Below, in pieces: positions 24,370 to 32,258 of a DNA stretch of 52,554 nucleotides (positions are counted from its first letter, which is position 1; each line of letters begins with the position of its first letter). This DNA is from Kiritimatiellia bacterium (GTDB lineage Bacteria; Verrucomicrobiota; Kiritimatiellia; RFP12; UBA1067): contig JAEEOY010000095.1 of the NCBI GenBank assembly GCA_016284515.1, positions 1 through 52,554 of the forward strand. The letters run 5' to 3'. The translations under genes were made by a program, and so were the position numbers. The notes under the pieces are model-generated. The model was not told where the DNA came from and ran no database searches. It saw only the letters and a program-made list of their open reading frames with translations.

Positions 24370-24574
24370 GTCACGCCTGAAACCCAATCGTCCCGCGGCA
24401 CTCAAGCTGCGGCAGCAAGCGGACCAAGCGCTACAGCCATCTATCCGATTGGGGTTGAAGAACACTAAGATTAAACGAGAGAGCCTGCTTTTAGCACATT
24501 TTTGACGAGCAGACGACAGCAATATATGGTATTCTATTGCGGCAAACAAAAACTGGCAAGCACGAGGGAAATAG
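24370..24574. other. Intergenic region, no gene recognised
   Basis: Between the 149-bp repeat and the inositol monophosphatase gene. I see no convincing frame. The right end (AT-rich around 24530-24550, then CACGAGGGAAATAG) supplies the ribosome-binding site of the plus-strand gene. Confidence 0.5.
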
Positions 24575-25339
24575 ATGAAACACGATATTGAGGCGATTTG
24601 CGAGCTGATGCGCGAATGCGGCAGATCCATAAAGGACATTGACAGAGCAACACTGCAGATCGACGCGAAAGCCGGGCACGCCAACTTCGTCACGGACTAC
24701 GACAAGAAGGTGCAGGACCGGCTGAAGAGCGGGCTTCTGAAGATAATGCCCGATGCGCATTTCATGGGCGAGGAAGGCACCACGCAGGAGTTCTCGCCGA
24801 AGGGGAAGTTCTTCATCGTCGACCCGATCGACGGCACCACGAACTTCATAAAGGATTTCCGCGCAAGCAGCATCTCGGTCGCGCTCGTAGTCGACGGCGC
24901 GGCGGAACTTGGCGCAATATACAACCCCTACCTCGACGAGATGTTCACGGCAATGCGCGGACAAGGCGCCTTCTGCAACGGAAAACGGATACATGTCTCG
25001 TCGGAGCCGCTTGAAAACGGACTTGTAATCTTCGGGACCTCCCCCTACAACGAAGAACTGAGCGAACGCTCCTTCAAGCTCGCCTACTCGTATTTCAGGA
25101 AATCGATCGACGTCCGGCGGACGGGATCCGCTGCGCTCGACATGTGCTCGGTCGCGGCCGGGCGTGCAGAGCTGTTCTTCGAGCTGTCGCTTTCCCCCTG
25201 GGACTATGCGGCAGGCGCGCTTATCGTCGAAGAGGCCGGCGGAATTGCGAGCGACGCGGACGGCGGGAAGCTCGCCTACGACCACCCATGTTCCGTCGTC
25301 GCCCGCAACAGTGTAGTGACGCCGCTTCGTGCAGAATGA
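24575..25339 (+). CDS. Inositol monophosphatase family protein
   Basis: A 254-residue protein with GAGGG 6 nt before the ATG. Motifs of the family are in order: GEEGT near residue 67 (metal-binding Glu), DPIDGTTNF near 88 (metal-binding Asp residues), then RTGSAALDMCSVAAGR and SPWDYAAGALIVEEAGG near 210-230 (last metal Asp). Hydrolyses inositol-1-phosphate or related sugar/nucleotide phosphates with Mg2+ in the cytosol. One of only three long plus-strand genes in the window. It stands alone between a toxin-antitoxin locus and a glycyl radical enzyme pair. Confidence 0.9.
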   Translation: MKHDIEAICELMRECGRSIKDIDRATLQIDAKAGHANFVTDYDKKVQDRLKSGLLKIMPDAHFMGEEGTTQEFSPKGKFFIVDPIDGTTNFIKDFRASSISVALVVDGAAELGAIYNPYLDEMFTAMRGQGAFCNGKRIHVSSEPLENGLVIFGTSPYNEELSERSFKLAYSYFRKSIDVRRTGSAALDMCSVAAGRAELFFELSLSPWDYAAGALIVEEAGGIASDADGGKLAYDHPCSVVARNSVVTPLRAE

Positions 25340-25361
25340 TCGCGCGATCCGCTGCCGCCAG

Positions 25362-26192
25362 TTACTTCGGCGGCATTGTGTCGGGAAGCCCAAGCGCAAG
25401 ATATTTGGATCGGGCGTAGTCGAAGTATTCGAGATTGACGATGGACGATTCGGGGATACCGATGGAGTTTAGGTACTTGTGCCGAGCCGCGATATCCTCG
25501 CCCTCAGTGCAACCCGGCACGACAAGGCAGCGCACCTCCATCTTCGCTTTTGCCGCGACAAGTCGTTTCAGGTTCTCGCGGATCACCTTGTTCGAGACGC
25601 CGGTGAACTTCACGTGCAGCGCATCGTCGTCCGCCTTGTAGTCGGGAAGCCATAAGTCCGTGACAGGCAGCATCGCGTCTATCGCGGCTGGCGGCGCGTA
25701 GAGCGACGTGTCGAGACATGTGTGGAGCCCCGCCGCCTTGAACGCCTTGAAAAGTTCCACCGCCCATTCCCAGAAGAAGAGCGGTTCGCCGCCGGAGAGC
25801 GTGACGCCGCCGCCCGACTGGTCGTAGAACGCCTTGTCCTCCAGCGCCTTTGCGACGATTTCGTCAATCGACATGGGCTTGCCATAGAGCTTGAGCGCGC
25901 GCGTCGGGCACGTCGCCTCGTCCATCGTGCACTTTTCGTGGTGCTTGCAGAGGTGCTGGAACCGCGCCCACTGCGCCTCGGGCTTGATGGACTCGGGATT
26001 GTGGCACCAGATGCATTTCAACGGACATCCCTTCACAAAGAACGTCGTGCGGATTCCTGGTCCGTCCCAGATTGCCATCCGCTTCGTGTCGAGCATCAGC
26101 GGCGTATTGACTTTCCTGCCGCTTGCGGCCAACATAGGGCTTACGGCAAACGCCGCCGCCGAAGCTACGAATTCCTTGCGTGTGATTCTCAT
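25362..26192 (-). CDS. Glycyl radical enzyme activase (radical SAM) with Tat-like signal
   Basis: A 276-residue protein. Residues 1-28 read MRITRKEFVASAAAFAVSPM then LAASGR, a Tat-type signal in form (TRKEF plus Ala-rich core; Arg-Lys in place of Arg-Arg). The activase proper starts about residue 32: LDTKRMAIWDGPGIRTT, the radical SAM Cys motif CPLKCIWC (56, 60, 63) and CHNPES. A reduced ferredoxin-like insert has Cys at 82, 88 and 95. Later GGGVTLSGGEPLFF binds SAM. Such enzymes install the glycyl radical on their partner. It overlaps the glycyl radical enzyme gene by 4 bp. Normal activases lack any signal and are cytosolic. Confidence 0.88.
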   Translation of the reverse strand: MRITRKEFVASAAAFAVSPMLAASGRKVNTPLMLDTKRMAIWDGPGIRTTFFVKGCPLKCIWCHNPESIKPEAQWARFQHLCKHHEKCTMDEATCPTRALKLYGKPMSIDEIVAKALEDKAFYDQSGGGVTLSGGEPLFFWEWAVELFKAFKAAGLHTCLDTSLYAPPAAIDAMLPVTDLWLPDYKADDDALHVKFTGVSNKVIRENLKRLVAAKAKMEVRCLVVPGCTEGEDIAARHKYLNSIGIPESSIVNLEYFDYARSKYLALGLPDTMPPK

Positions 26193-28540
26193 AGGCCTCC
26201 TCCAACTGTTTCAATGCGGGCGATGAACTCGTCCTGCTCCTTTCGCGGAATGTCGTTCCAGCGAATGTTCCACCCGGCAACGCGTACCTGAAGGTTCTCG
26301 TACTTCTCCGGATGCGCCTGCGCATTGCGGAGCGTCTCCGGCGAGACGACGTTGATATTCATCGCCACGCCACCGCCTGCAAAGAACCGTTCCACGAGTA
26401 TCCTGAAGGCGCGAAGCCCCTTGTCACCCGCGACGGAGGACGGATGTATCATCACGTCGAAGATGCTGCCGCATGGGAAATTCTCAGGCGCAATCACCGC
26501 GTAGCTGTTGATGGAACCTGTGATTCCCTCCGTTTCCGCGCCAACACTTGGCGCCATGTTCTTGGAGAAGTGGTCGCCTTTCTTCCTTCCGTCTGGCGTT
26601 GCCCCTGCCCTTGTTCCGCTACTGATGAAGGCGCGCGAATGAAGTCCATAGCACACGAAGACGCCACCACGTCCATTGGGCTTGCCGACAATGTGCGACG
26701 TGTAGCCCTCTATGACCTCCTTCGCAAGCGCGTCCGCCTCGGGATTGCCGCAGCCCCATTTCAGCTTTGAGTTCTTCATCCTAAGACGCAGCTCATCATG
26801 ACCTTCCCAATTCTCCGCAAGTATCTTGCCCAACTCCTGGAGCGTAACCAGTTTCTTGTCGTAGACAAACTCTTTGATTGCAAGAAGCGAATCAACCGCC
26901 GTCGCAAAACCGCATTCGCTGATCGTCGTGAAGTTGTACTTGTAGCCAAGCGAAAAGGCGTCCACCCCCTTCTCCAGCGCAGACCCAAGACCAAGCGACA
27001 GCATCAGCGACGGATTGACTTCAGCGAGATGACGCTCGTTCTCGCGCACCAGCTCCACCGCGCGGTCCGTGTTGGCGTGAAGCAGTCTGAAGTATTCGGC
27101 CTTAAAGGAGTCGAAAGTCTGGAGTTTGGAGTTGATAGCCGCACTTTCCGCTTTGCACTCTTCAAGAATCTCCACAATCGGCTGCGGCAACATGACGCGC
27201 GATGCGCTCGTGCAGTTCCCCTTGGCTCGCGGAAGATACTCGAAGCACCCCCAGACTAGGAGATCGCGGCATTCCTCGTCGGTAATCCCGACTGGCTTCA
27301 TAGACCGTGCCATATTCTCTTCGCTCATAAGGCACAGGGGCGCATGCTTGCGGAGCATGTCGAGCGCCTTCCACCAGATTTCGTCCGGCGTATTCTTCGC
27401 CATCTTCAGCTGGAACTTCGGCGTCGGAAGCGCAGTCTTCTCAACGACGTCAAGGATAATCAGAGAAAGCGGATTATACGCGCTTGTGCCGTCCTTGTTC
27501 GTTCCACCAAGATACATGGGATGGCCCCAATAGTTATCAATGGACCCGAACTGCCAGATGAAGTGGCGAAAGTCCTCCCGGAACTCGGCGTCTGTGGTGC
27601 GCCCAGCCGCAAGGTCAGCCTGGTAGTACGGCCACCAACGGACGTCTATGTTGTCGAATGTGCGCACCTGGAAGTAGTTTAACGGCTCGGAGAGGATGAA
27701 GTACACCATCGTAAACTCCATGACGTCGAAGGCGGTCAGCGGCGGCCCCACTCGTAGTCGCTCCAGCGAGGCGATCTCCTTGTCTAGCCAATATGTCCTG
27801 CCTGGCTTTGTTTCGCCTGCAGATGTTTTCGTCACGCTCTCTGCGATCTCTGCGCGGGTTTTCTTCGCTTCGGCAATGAGTCGATCAAGGAAGCGCATCA
27901 TTGCGGCGGCGGCGCAGCGCTCTGCACGGTAAAACGGTGTATCATCGGTGTATGAGTCTGCTCGCGCCTTCATGCCGGGGAATCCAAGCTTGAGGATGTC
28001 CTCCCAATCGGGCGCGGAGTGGTCGAAGTCCTTGCCTATTGTTGCACGCCCCTCGCGATCCATCTGGACGATCTTGTCATGCAGGTCCGGCGAATACTTC
28101 GCGTCCACATCCGCCGCATGCTTCCACAGGACGGCGGACATCGGTCGACTATGCCGATCCCACGCGGAAATCGCAGGGAATCCGTCGTATTCCGAAAAGC
28201 CAATCGCCACATTGTCCACCAAGAAATCGAAGCAACGGGCGGCAACATCATACCAGTCCTCTTTTCCGTCCTTCCAACCGGATTCTTCGGCGATCTTCGT
28301 CACCCCAGCTCGGAGGGCTGCGTTGTTGAGGCCTGTCTTCGGGTTGGCGAGGTTCATGCGCCACTTCCACTTTAAGTACATAGACTCGTTCGTTATCGCC
28401 GCAGGACGCTTCTCGGTACGCGTCGTGTACTGCATCCCGCCTTCACATGTCGGTACTCCTTCGTCGGGAATCTCGACCCCCGTCGAAAGCGTCGCTGCAG
28501 CCAGCAAGCATGGAAGTGTCATTGCCGCTATCATTATCAT
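26189..28540 (-). CDS. Glycyl radical enzyme (PFL-like family) with signal-peptide-like N-terminus
   Basis: A 783-residue protein. The active-site Cys is seen in WGCFEY (Cys ~432), and the glycyl radical loop RVAGWN (Gly ~756) sits 27 residues from the end, followed by QDEFIAR. GGGVAMNINVVSPETL is the usual stretch before it. Family members include formate lyases, dehydratases and C-N/C-S lyases; the substrate cannot be told. The first ~21 residues (MIMIAAMTLPCLLAAATLST) are hydrophobic like a Sec signal, though without Lys/Arg before the core. Start at 28540 supported by GGAAAA. Stop overlaps the activase start. Divergent from a PAS-AraC regulator. Confidence 0.88.
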   Translation of the reverse strand: MIMIAAMTLPCLLAAATLSTGVEIPDEGVPTCEGGMQYTTRTEKRPAAITNESMYLKWKWRMNLANPKTGLNNAALRAGVTKIAEESGWKDGKEDWYDVAARCFDFLVDNVAIGFSEYDGFPAISAWDRHSRPMSAVLWKHAADVDAKYSPDLHDKIVQMDREGRATIGKDFDHSAPDWEDILKLGFPGMKARADSYTDDTPFYRAERCAAAAMMRFLDRLIAEAKKTRAEIAESVTKTSAGETKPGRTYWLDKEIASLERLRVGPPLTAFDVMEFTMVYFILSEPLNYFQVRTFDNIDVRWWPYYQADLAAGRTTDAEFREDFRHFIWQFGSIDNYWGHPMYLGGTNKDGTSAYNPLSLIILDVVEKTALPTPKFQLKMAKNTPDEIWWKALDMLRKHAPLCLMSEENMARSMKPVGITDEECRDLLVWGCFEYLPRAKGNCTSASRVMLPQPIVEILEECKAESAAINSKLQTFDSFKAEYFRLLHANTDRAVELVRENERHLAEVNPSLMLSLGLGSALEKGVDAFSLGYKYNFTTISECGFATAVDSLLAIKEFVYDKKLVTLQELGKILAENWEGHDELRLRMKNSKLKWGCGNPEADALAKEVIEGYTSHIVGKPNGRGGVFVCYGLHSRAFISSGTRAGATPDGRKKGDHFSKNMAPSVGAETEGITGSINSYAVIAPENFPCGSIFDVMIHPSSVAGDKGLRAFRILVERFFAGGGVAMNINVVSPETLRNAQAHPEKYENLQVRVAGWNIRWNDIPRKEQDEFIARIETVGGGL

Positions 28541-28704
28541 TTTTCCGTTCTCGTAAGCCTATATCACCCCGAAGAGGCTCACCAGACCGTCAAGCCCAGC
28601 GCCCCTATCAATTGTGATGGTATTATCTCATTTCCGACAAGGATTTTATAGTATTATTCGCCAAATGAATTGTAAAATCCGCTTGTGGGTTTTTACGATT
28701 ATTT

Positions 28705-28721
28705 GATATAATGGCGGCATG
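28705..28721 (+). promoter_or_regulatory. Promoter of the PAS-AraC gene, likely leaderless
   Basis: GATATAATGGCGGC followed by ATG: the -10 box TATAAT (28707-28712) is only 6 bp before the start codon, so transcription should begin at or next to the A of ATG. A TTGTGG at 28683-28688, 18 bp upstream, is a weak -35 candidate. Confidence 0.55.
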
Positions 28722-29483
28722 AACAGAAGAGAGAAGAAAAGAATGCAGGCCGACTTTCTCAAGTCGGCCGGGCCCAATGCGGCGACGTTCAAGGCCATGA
28801 TGGACGTGCTGCCCGACGTCGCCTTCTACATGAAGGACGCGGAAGGCCGCATCATGGCCCTCAACAAGCGCAACTGCGACTTCTGCAACATCCACGACGA
28901 GCTGGACGCCGTCGGGCGGCGCAGCGTCGACATCTTCCCTCATGCGCTTGCGCAGGACTATGTCTCGCTCGACAAGACAGTGCTTCGCACAGGCAAGCCC
29001 CTCGTGAACCAAACAAGCGACCACAACGCCGACCGTTCGTCCGACAAGCACGTCAAGAGCATCTTCCCCATATACGACGGCAGCGGGCGCCGCATCGGGA
29101 CGACTTGCCTCTACTACAAGGCTCCGTCCGCGCAAGGTGCACCTGACTGGCACGGCATACTGAAGCCCGTGACGGACTACATACAGTCCCACTACCAGGA
29201 AGACATCTCGTCAGATCAACTTGCGACGATGATCCACACGTCGCAATCCAATTTCCGTCTCCAGTTCTCGCGCATTTTCGGAATCTCCCCCGGACGCTAC
29301 ATCACCACCATCCGACTTAACGCCGCGCGAAAGTTGCTGGAGACGACAGACAAGCACCTCTCGGAAATCGCGGTCGAAACGGGATTCTGGGACCAGAGCC
29401 ACTTCACCAAGACATTCAAGCACGAGCGCGGCGTCACCCCCGGCGAATACCGCCGCCGCCACAGGACGCAGGCGATGTCATAG
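28719..29483 (+). CDS. PAS-domain AraC-family transcription regulator
   Basis: A 254-residue protein. Residues ~20-130 form a PAS-like sensor (VLPDVAFYMKDAEGRIMALN, NKRNCDFCN, SIFPIYDGSGRRIGTTCLYY). Residues ~150-250 form an AraC DNA-binding domain with two helix-turn-helices (LATMIHTSQSNFRLQFSRIF and LSEIAVETGFWDQSHFTKTF). The PAS part could bind a ligand, flavin or haem; three Cys/His-rich spots are seen but no certain haem motif. It is divergently transcribed from the glycyl radical enzyme gene across a 178-bp gap, so it most likely controls that pair. Confidence 0.85.
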   Translation: MNRREKKRMQADFLKSAGPNAATFKAMMDVLPDVAFYMKDAEGRIMALNKRNCDFCNIHDELDAVGRRSVDIFPHALAQDYVSLDKTVLRTGKPLVNQTSDHNADRSSDKHVKSIFPIYDGSGRRIGTTCLYYKAPSAQGAPDWHGILKPVTDYIQSHYQEDISSDQLATMIHTSQSNFRLQFSRIFGISPGRYITTIRLNAARKLLETTDKHLSEIAVETGFWDQSHFTKTFKHERGVTPGEYRRRHRTQAMS

Positions 29484-29601
29484 CGGCCATGCGTGGAATC
29501 CGATTGGCTCTCGGTTCTCGGACAGGGCTGAGAGCAACGTGTTGTTTTCTGCGGCTACAGCTCGTTATCCTCGTTCTCCAACTTCATCCGCGAGGAAACC
29601 G

Positions 29602-29640
29602 GCCTATCCCCCTCCGCCTGGCGGGAGAGAGGATAGGGGC
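29602..29640. terminator. Hairpin between convergent genes
   Basis: GCCTATCC...GGATAGGGGC with an inner CCTCCGCC/GGCGGGAG pairing forms a long GC-rich hairpin between the converging AraC gene and the AAA ATPase gene. Followed by AAAACG on the plus strand; probably a bidirectional terminator. No long T run is present. Confidence 0.45.
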
Positions 29641-29646
29641 AAAACG

Positions 29647-30768
29647 TCAATTTCCCCTTGCCTTTATGCGACGTACCCATTCGCGGAAGAATGGACTTAC
29701 AAACTTGTACTCTCCGCCGATGTTGTATATCAGATCTGCCGCAGACAGGGCATTGAGAGCCCTTTTCACGCTCGCGCTGTTGGCGACGTCGGCCATGCGC
29801 AGAAACTCGCCAGAAAGCGGATGCTCGCCGCCAAGCACCGCAAGGGTGCGCAGAACCCTGAACTGAATGTCGGTAAGGCGTCTTGCAAATGCCGAGAACG
29901 ACGAACTCTCGCGTTCAAATATGCGCCTAAGAGCAAGTTCAAGGCTGCCGTCCGTAACTTCGTCGCCGCTTGAAGTCACCTGCCACACCGCATCGCAATA
30001 CTCCTGCACGTCTCCAGGCGTCCGTCTCGCAAATGCCAGCATCTTCGCGAACACGTCGCGCGAAAGTCTCCGCCCGCCAGTCTTGAAGCGTCCAGATATG
30101 AACCGGTAGAAATCCTCGTCCGGAATTGGATTTACGTCAAAGACAGTGGCCGACTTGTAGAACGGGCTTTTCGGCGACATGAAGATGTCCAGCATCGCAT
30201 TTCTGGCGCTTCCGAGAAATATGAACGGAGTATCAGAAAGGAACTGAATCTTGCTGCGCATCATGGCGATGATTCGCTTCCCGTCGCGGACTTCAAGGAT
30301 GTCCTGGAACTCGTCGAACACCACGCACGCCTTCCGCCCCTTGACGTGATCGGCTATGGCATTGAGCATCGTGTTGACCGATGACGTATCCTGGGCGGCC
30401 CTGGAATCCACGGAAATCGTGGGCATCCCCGTCATGGCATCAACGGTGACTGTCGGCCGCAGATGTGAAAGCATTGCGACGGTGCGCTTGAAAAAGGAGT
30501 CCTCCGCCTCGAACCTCGCAAGGGCATCGGCAATCTGATTGCAGACATCGGCGACGGTGCGAACGTCCATGAAGTCAACGTACAGCATCCTGTACCCTCG
30601 TATTTTTGCAATGGTGTTCGTGACAAGCGAGCTCTTGCCGATGCGGCGTTCTCCCTGGACAACGAGATTCTGCCCCGAAGCTATGTAGTCCGATAGCTGC
30701 TTGGCAAGTTTTGGCCTTGCGCAGAAATATCCGCCATCGACGATGCATCCGTACTTGAATGGGTTCAC
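29647..30768 (-). CDS. AAA ATPase of the archaeal-type (PF01637-like) family
   Basis: A 373-residue protein with a GTG start 7 nt after AGGAG. Walker A is GERRIGKSSLV near residue 42, Walker B CVVFDEFQDI near 148, and a sensor-like FIFLGSARNAM near 185. The C-terminal ~100 residues look like a winged helix (FRVLRTLAVLGGEHPLSG). Proteins of this kind are common accessory genes of unclear role, some of them toxin-like or linked to mobile DNA. An inverted repeat overlaps its promoter, pointing to autoregulation. A decayed AbiEi gene lies directly upstream. Confidence 0.75.
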   Translation of the reverse strand: MNPFKYGCIVDGGYFCARPKLAKQLSDYIASGQNLVVQGERRIGKSSLVTNTIAKIRGYRMLYVDFMDVRTVADVCNQIADALARFEAEDSFFKRTVAMLSHLRPTVTVDAMTGMPTISVDSRAAQDTSSVNTMLNAIADHVKGRKACVVFDEFQDILEVRDGKRIIAMMRSKIQFLSDTPFIFLGSARNAMLDIFMSPKSPFYKSATVFDVNPIPDEDFYRFISGRFKTGGRRLSRDVFAKMLAFARRTPGDVQEYCDAVWQVTSSGDEVTDGSLELALRRIFERESSSFSAFARRLTDIQFRVLRTLAVLGGEHPLSGEFLRMADVANSASVKRALNALSAADLIYNIGGEYKFVSPFFREWVRRIKARGN

Positions 30769-30783
30769 GACACTTCTCCTTTG

Positions 30784-30816
30784 TTGTGCAATATTGTATC
30801 ATACATTTTTGCACAA
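30784..30816 (-). promoter_or_regulatory. Operator with 8-bp inverted repeat over the ATPase promoter
   Basis: TTGTGCAA (30784-30791) and TTGCACAA (30809-30816) are perfect inverted copies 17 bp apart. The -10 box TACAAT (30793-30798, minus strand) lies between them, so a bound dimer would block transcription of the ATPase gene. Confidence 0.6.
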
Positions 30817-30869
30817 CGCAATGTCTTGCAGTTGCAATTCGCGCCACCCAAATGGTAATATCTAACGGG

Positions 30870-31079
30870 TCAGCAAAGAAGCGAGGAAGGCCATGGGTCG
30901 TATTCCGTCGGAAGATAATGAGCGATCCGAAACAACCCTCGAGCGCATTTCTCCAAGCGCCCCAGCCGAACCCAGTCGTACAGTTCCTTTCGGTGTACGC
31001 CAAGTTCGGCGGCCCGCTCCGTCGAGATCAGGCCGTAGTTTGCGATTGCCTCTTCGCAAATGTCGTCGTATTGTGCCAT
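30870..31079 (-). pseudogene. AbiEi-type antitoxin, only the N-terminal domain left
   Basis: A 69-residue frame from the ATG at 31079: DDICEEAIANYGLISTERAA, ELGVHRKELYDWVRLGRLEK, then RIAHYLPTEYDPW. This matches the N-terminal winged-helix domain of AbiEi antitoxins, which normally run on for another ~100 residues or more. Here a stop follows YDPWPSSLLC and no toxin gene follows. The promoter (TATAAT at 31126-31131) and a GATACC/GGTATC hairpin before the ATG persist, so a small DNA-binding protein may still be made. Confidence 0.6.
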
Positions 31080-31281
31080 GACAATTTGATACCCCGCAAG
31101 GTATCTTTTTGTTGTTTCGCGGGAAATTATATCCTTTTCTCTGCCCAAATCAATAGCGACTTGCACTATGCATTTTTGATATGTCCAAAATTTTCCAAAC
31201 AAGCCGTATTCTTGCTAAGTTTGGAAAGCTCTCAGCACTTCATCGCCATGTTGACTCGCTTTCGCATCGGGTTGGCGCATG

Positions 31282-31345
31282 CGGGCTTGCACAGTTCGAA
31301 ATGCGCCCAGCTCCGCGGATAGAACTTAGGCGTGAAGTCTACATT
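31282..31345 (-). pseudogene. Scar of an AbiEii-like toxin gene
   Basis: The segment 31282-31327 is identical over 46 bp to 23192-23237 inside toxin 1 and would encode FYPRSWAHFELCKP. It joins directly to the end of antitoxin 2, meaning the whole front part of the toxin gene has been deleted. After the match the frame diverges and stops. Confidence 0.75.
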
Positions 31346-31934
31346 TCATCTCGGCGGTGACAAGATCCCTTATCCACGAAGAAACTCTTTTAGAAGCTTC
31401 GCATATCTGCCGCCACTCCTCGTCAGAATACCTGCTTGCCATATTGGCGACAATCTCTTTTGTCGCATAGTCCTTGCCAAGACCCTTCAACGCCCGGACA
31501 ACCATCCTCGCATTCCTGCCAAGGATATCCGTTTCGCGCGAACAGCGATGCTGAAACTCTATCGTATGCTTTCCAACCTTGTAAACCCGCGAAGGCCCGG
31601 TTGAAATGTATATTTTCCTGGCAGGAATCTGCGTAGACAGGCCAAAACCATTCAACGCACCTTCATCGCATGGAAGCAGGGTCCACCCGAATTTCCTCGC
31701 CAGGGCATTTGCAACCGCATCGAGATCGGGTGGGGCCTCCTTCTTTAAAATGTCACTCCACCTCGGTAAATCGTAGATGCCGCGCATCACCCTTCGTATC
31801 TTGCCAGCACGAGCCATCACGCACAATGTCTTGTCGGCCATCGTGCGCGAACTGTAATCGGGAAGATCCGATGCGCTAAAAGCAAAGCCGTTGCCTTTTT
31901 GCCGCGCGAATCTTATGATCTCGTTCTGGTTCAT
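31326..31934 (-). CDS. AbiEi-like / DUF6088-type antitoxin, copy 2 (orphan)
   Basis: A 202-residue protein from the ATG at 31934 (the upstream in-frame ATG lies inside the -10 box TATAAT, so cannot be used from this promoter). It aligns along its length with copy 1: MARAGKIRRVMRGIYDLPRW, LSTQIPARKIYISTGPSR, FQHRCSRETD, MASRYSDEEWRQI. By eye the two copies are just over half identical. The C-terminus stops at CRLHA where the toxin deletion joins. With the toxin gone it is an orphan repressor/antitoxin. Promoter TTGCCA - 18 bp - TATAAT lies partly in the 149-bp repeat. Confidence 0.7.
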   Translation of the reverse strand: MNQNEIIRFARQKGNGFAFSASDLPDYSSRTMADKTLCVMARAGKIRRVMRGIYDLPRWSDILKKEAPPDLDAVANALARKFGWTLLPCDEGALNGFGLSTQIPARKIYISTGPSRVYKVGKHTIEFQHRCSRETDILGRNARMVVRALKGLGKDYATKEIVANMASRYSDEEWRQICEASKRVSSWIRDLVTAEMKCRLHA

Positions 31935-31985
31935 GGTAAGAATTAATATTCTATTTTTCTTACCACGCATTATATCAAAAAAGAC

Positions 31986-32134
31986 TGACTCTTGGCAATA
32001 GCCAATTCACGAAAATGCAATAATTGCACCAATTTTGCAAATTGTTCTCCATCTTTTCCACGCCAAAACCGAGCAATCCCCTCGTCCTGGCGCGATTCAG
32101 GCTGCACATAAACTGCCGCGGCACATCTGCCGCG
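31986..32134. repeat. 149-bp repeat, copy 2 (upstream of antitoxin 2)
   Basis: Matches 24221-24369 at 145 of 149 positions in the same orientation. The differences cluster in the middle (around 32058-32076). Flanks beyond both ends are unrelated, except for the shared promoter and antitoxin gene. Confidence 0.9.
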
Positions 32135-32258
32135 TTAGCGCAACAACAAGGTTGACTTTTAGGAATGAAAAGTTTCCTGACTGGATAAGTGTCCCTTATT
32201 CTGCTGATGCTGGGATGATGTAAAACGGCACTAGTCAGTGGATCTTTCCTGAAAGAGA

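Noticed and set aside
24163..24693. Longer version of antitoxin 1 starting at 24693
   Set aside because: The extra 177 codons run through the 149-bp repeat and antisense into the inositol monophosphatase gene. Copy 2 has a stop in this part, and a promoter lies inside it.
30870..31202. 110-codon version of the AbiEi fragment
   Set aside because: The first 41 codons cover its own TATAAT box and show no homology; the domain begins at the ATG at 31079.
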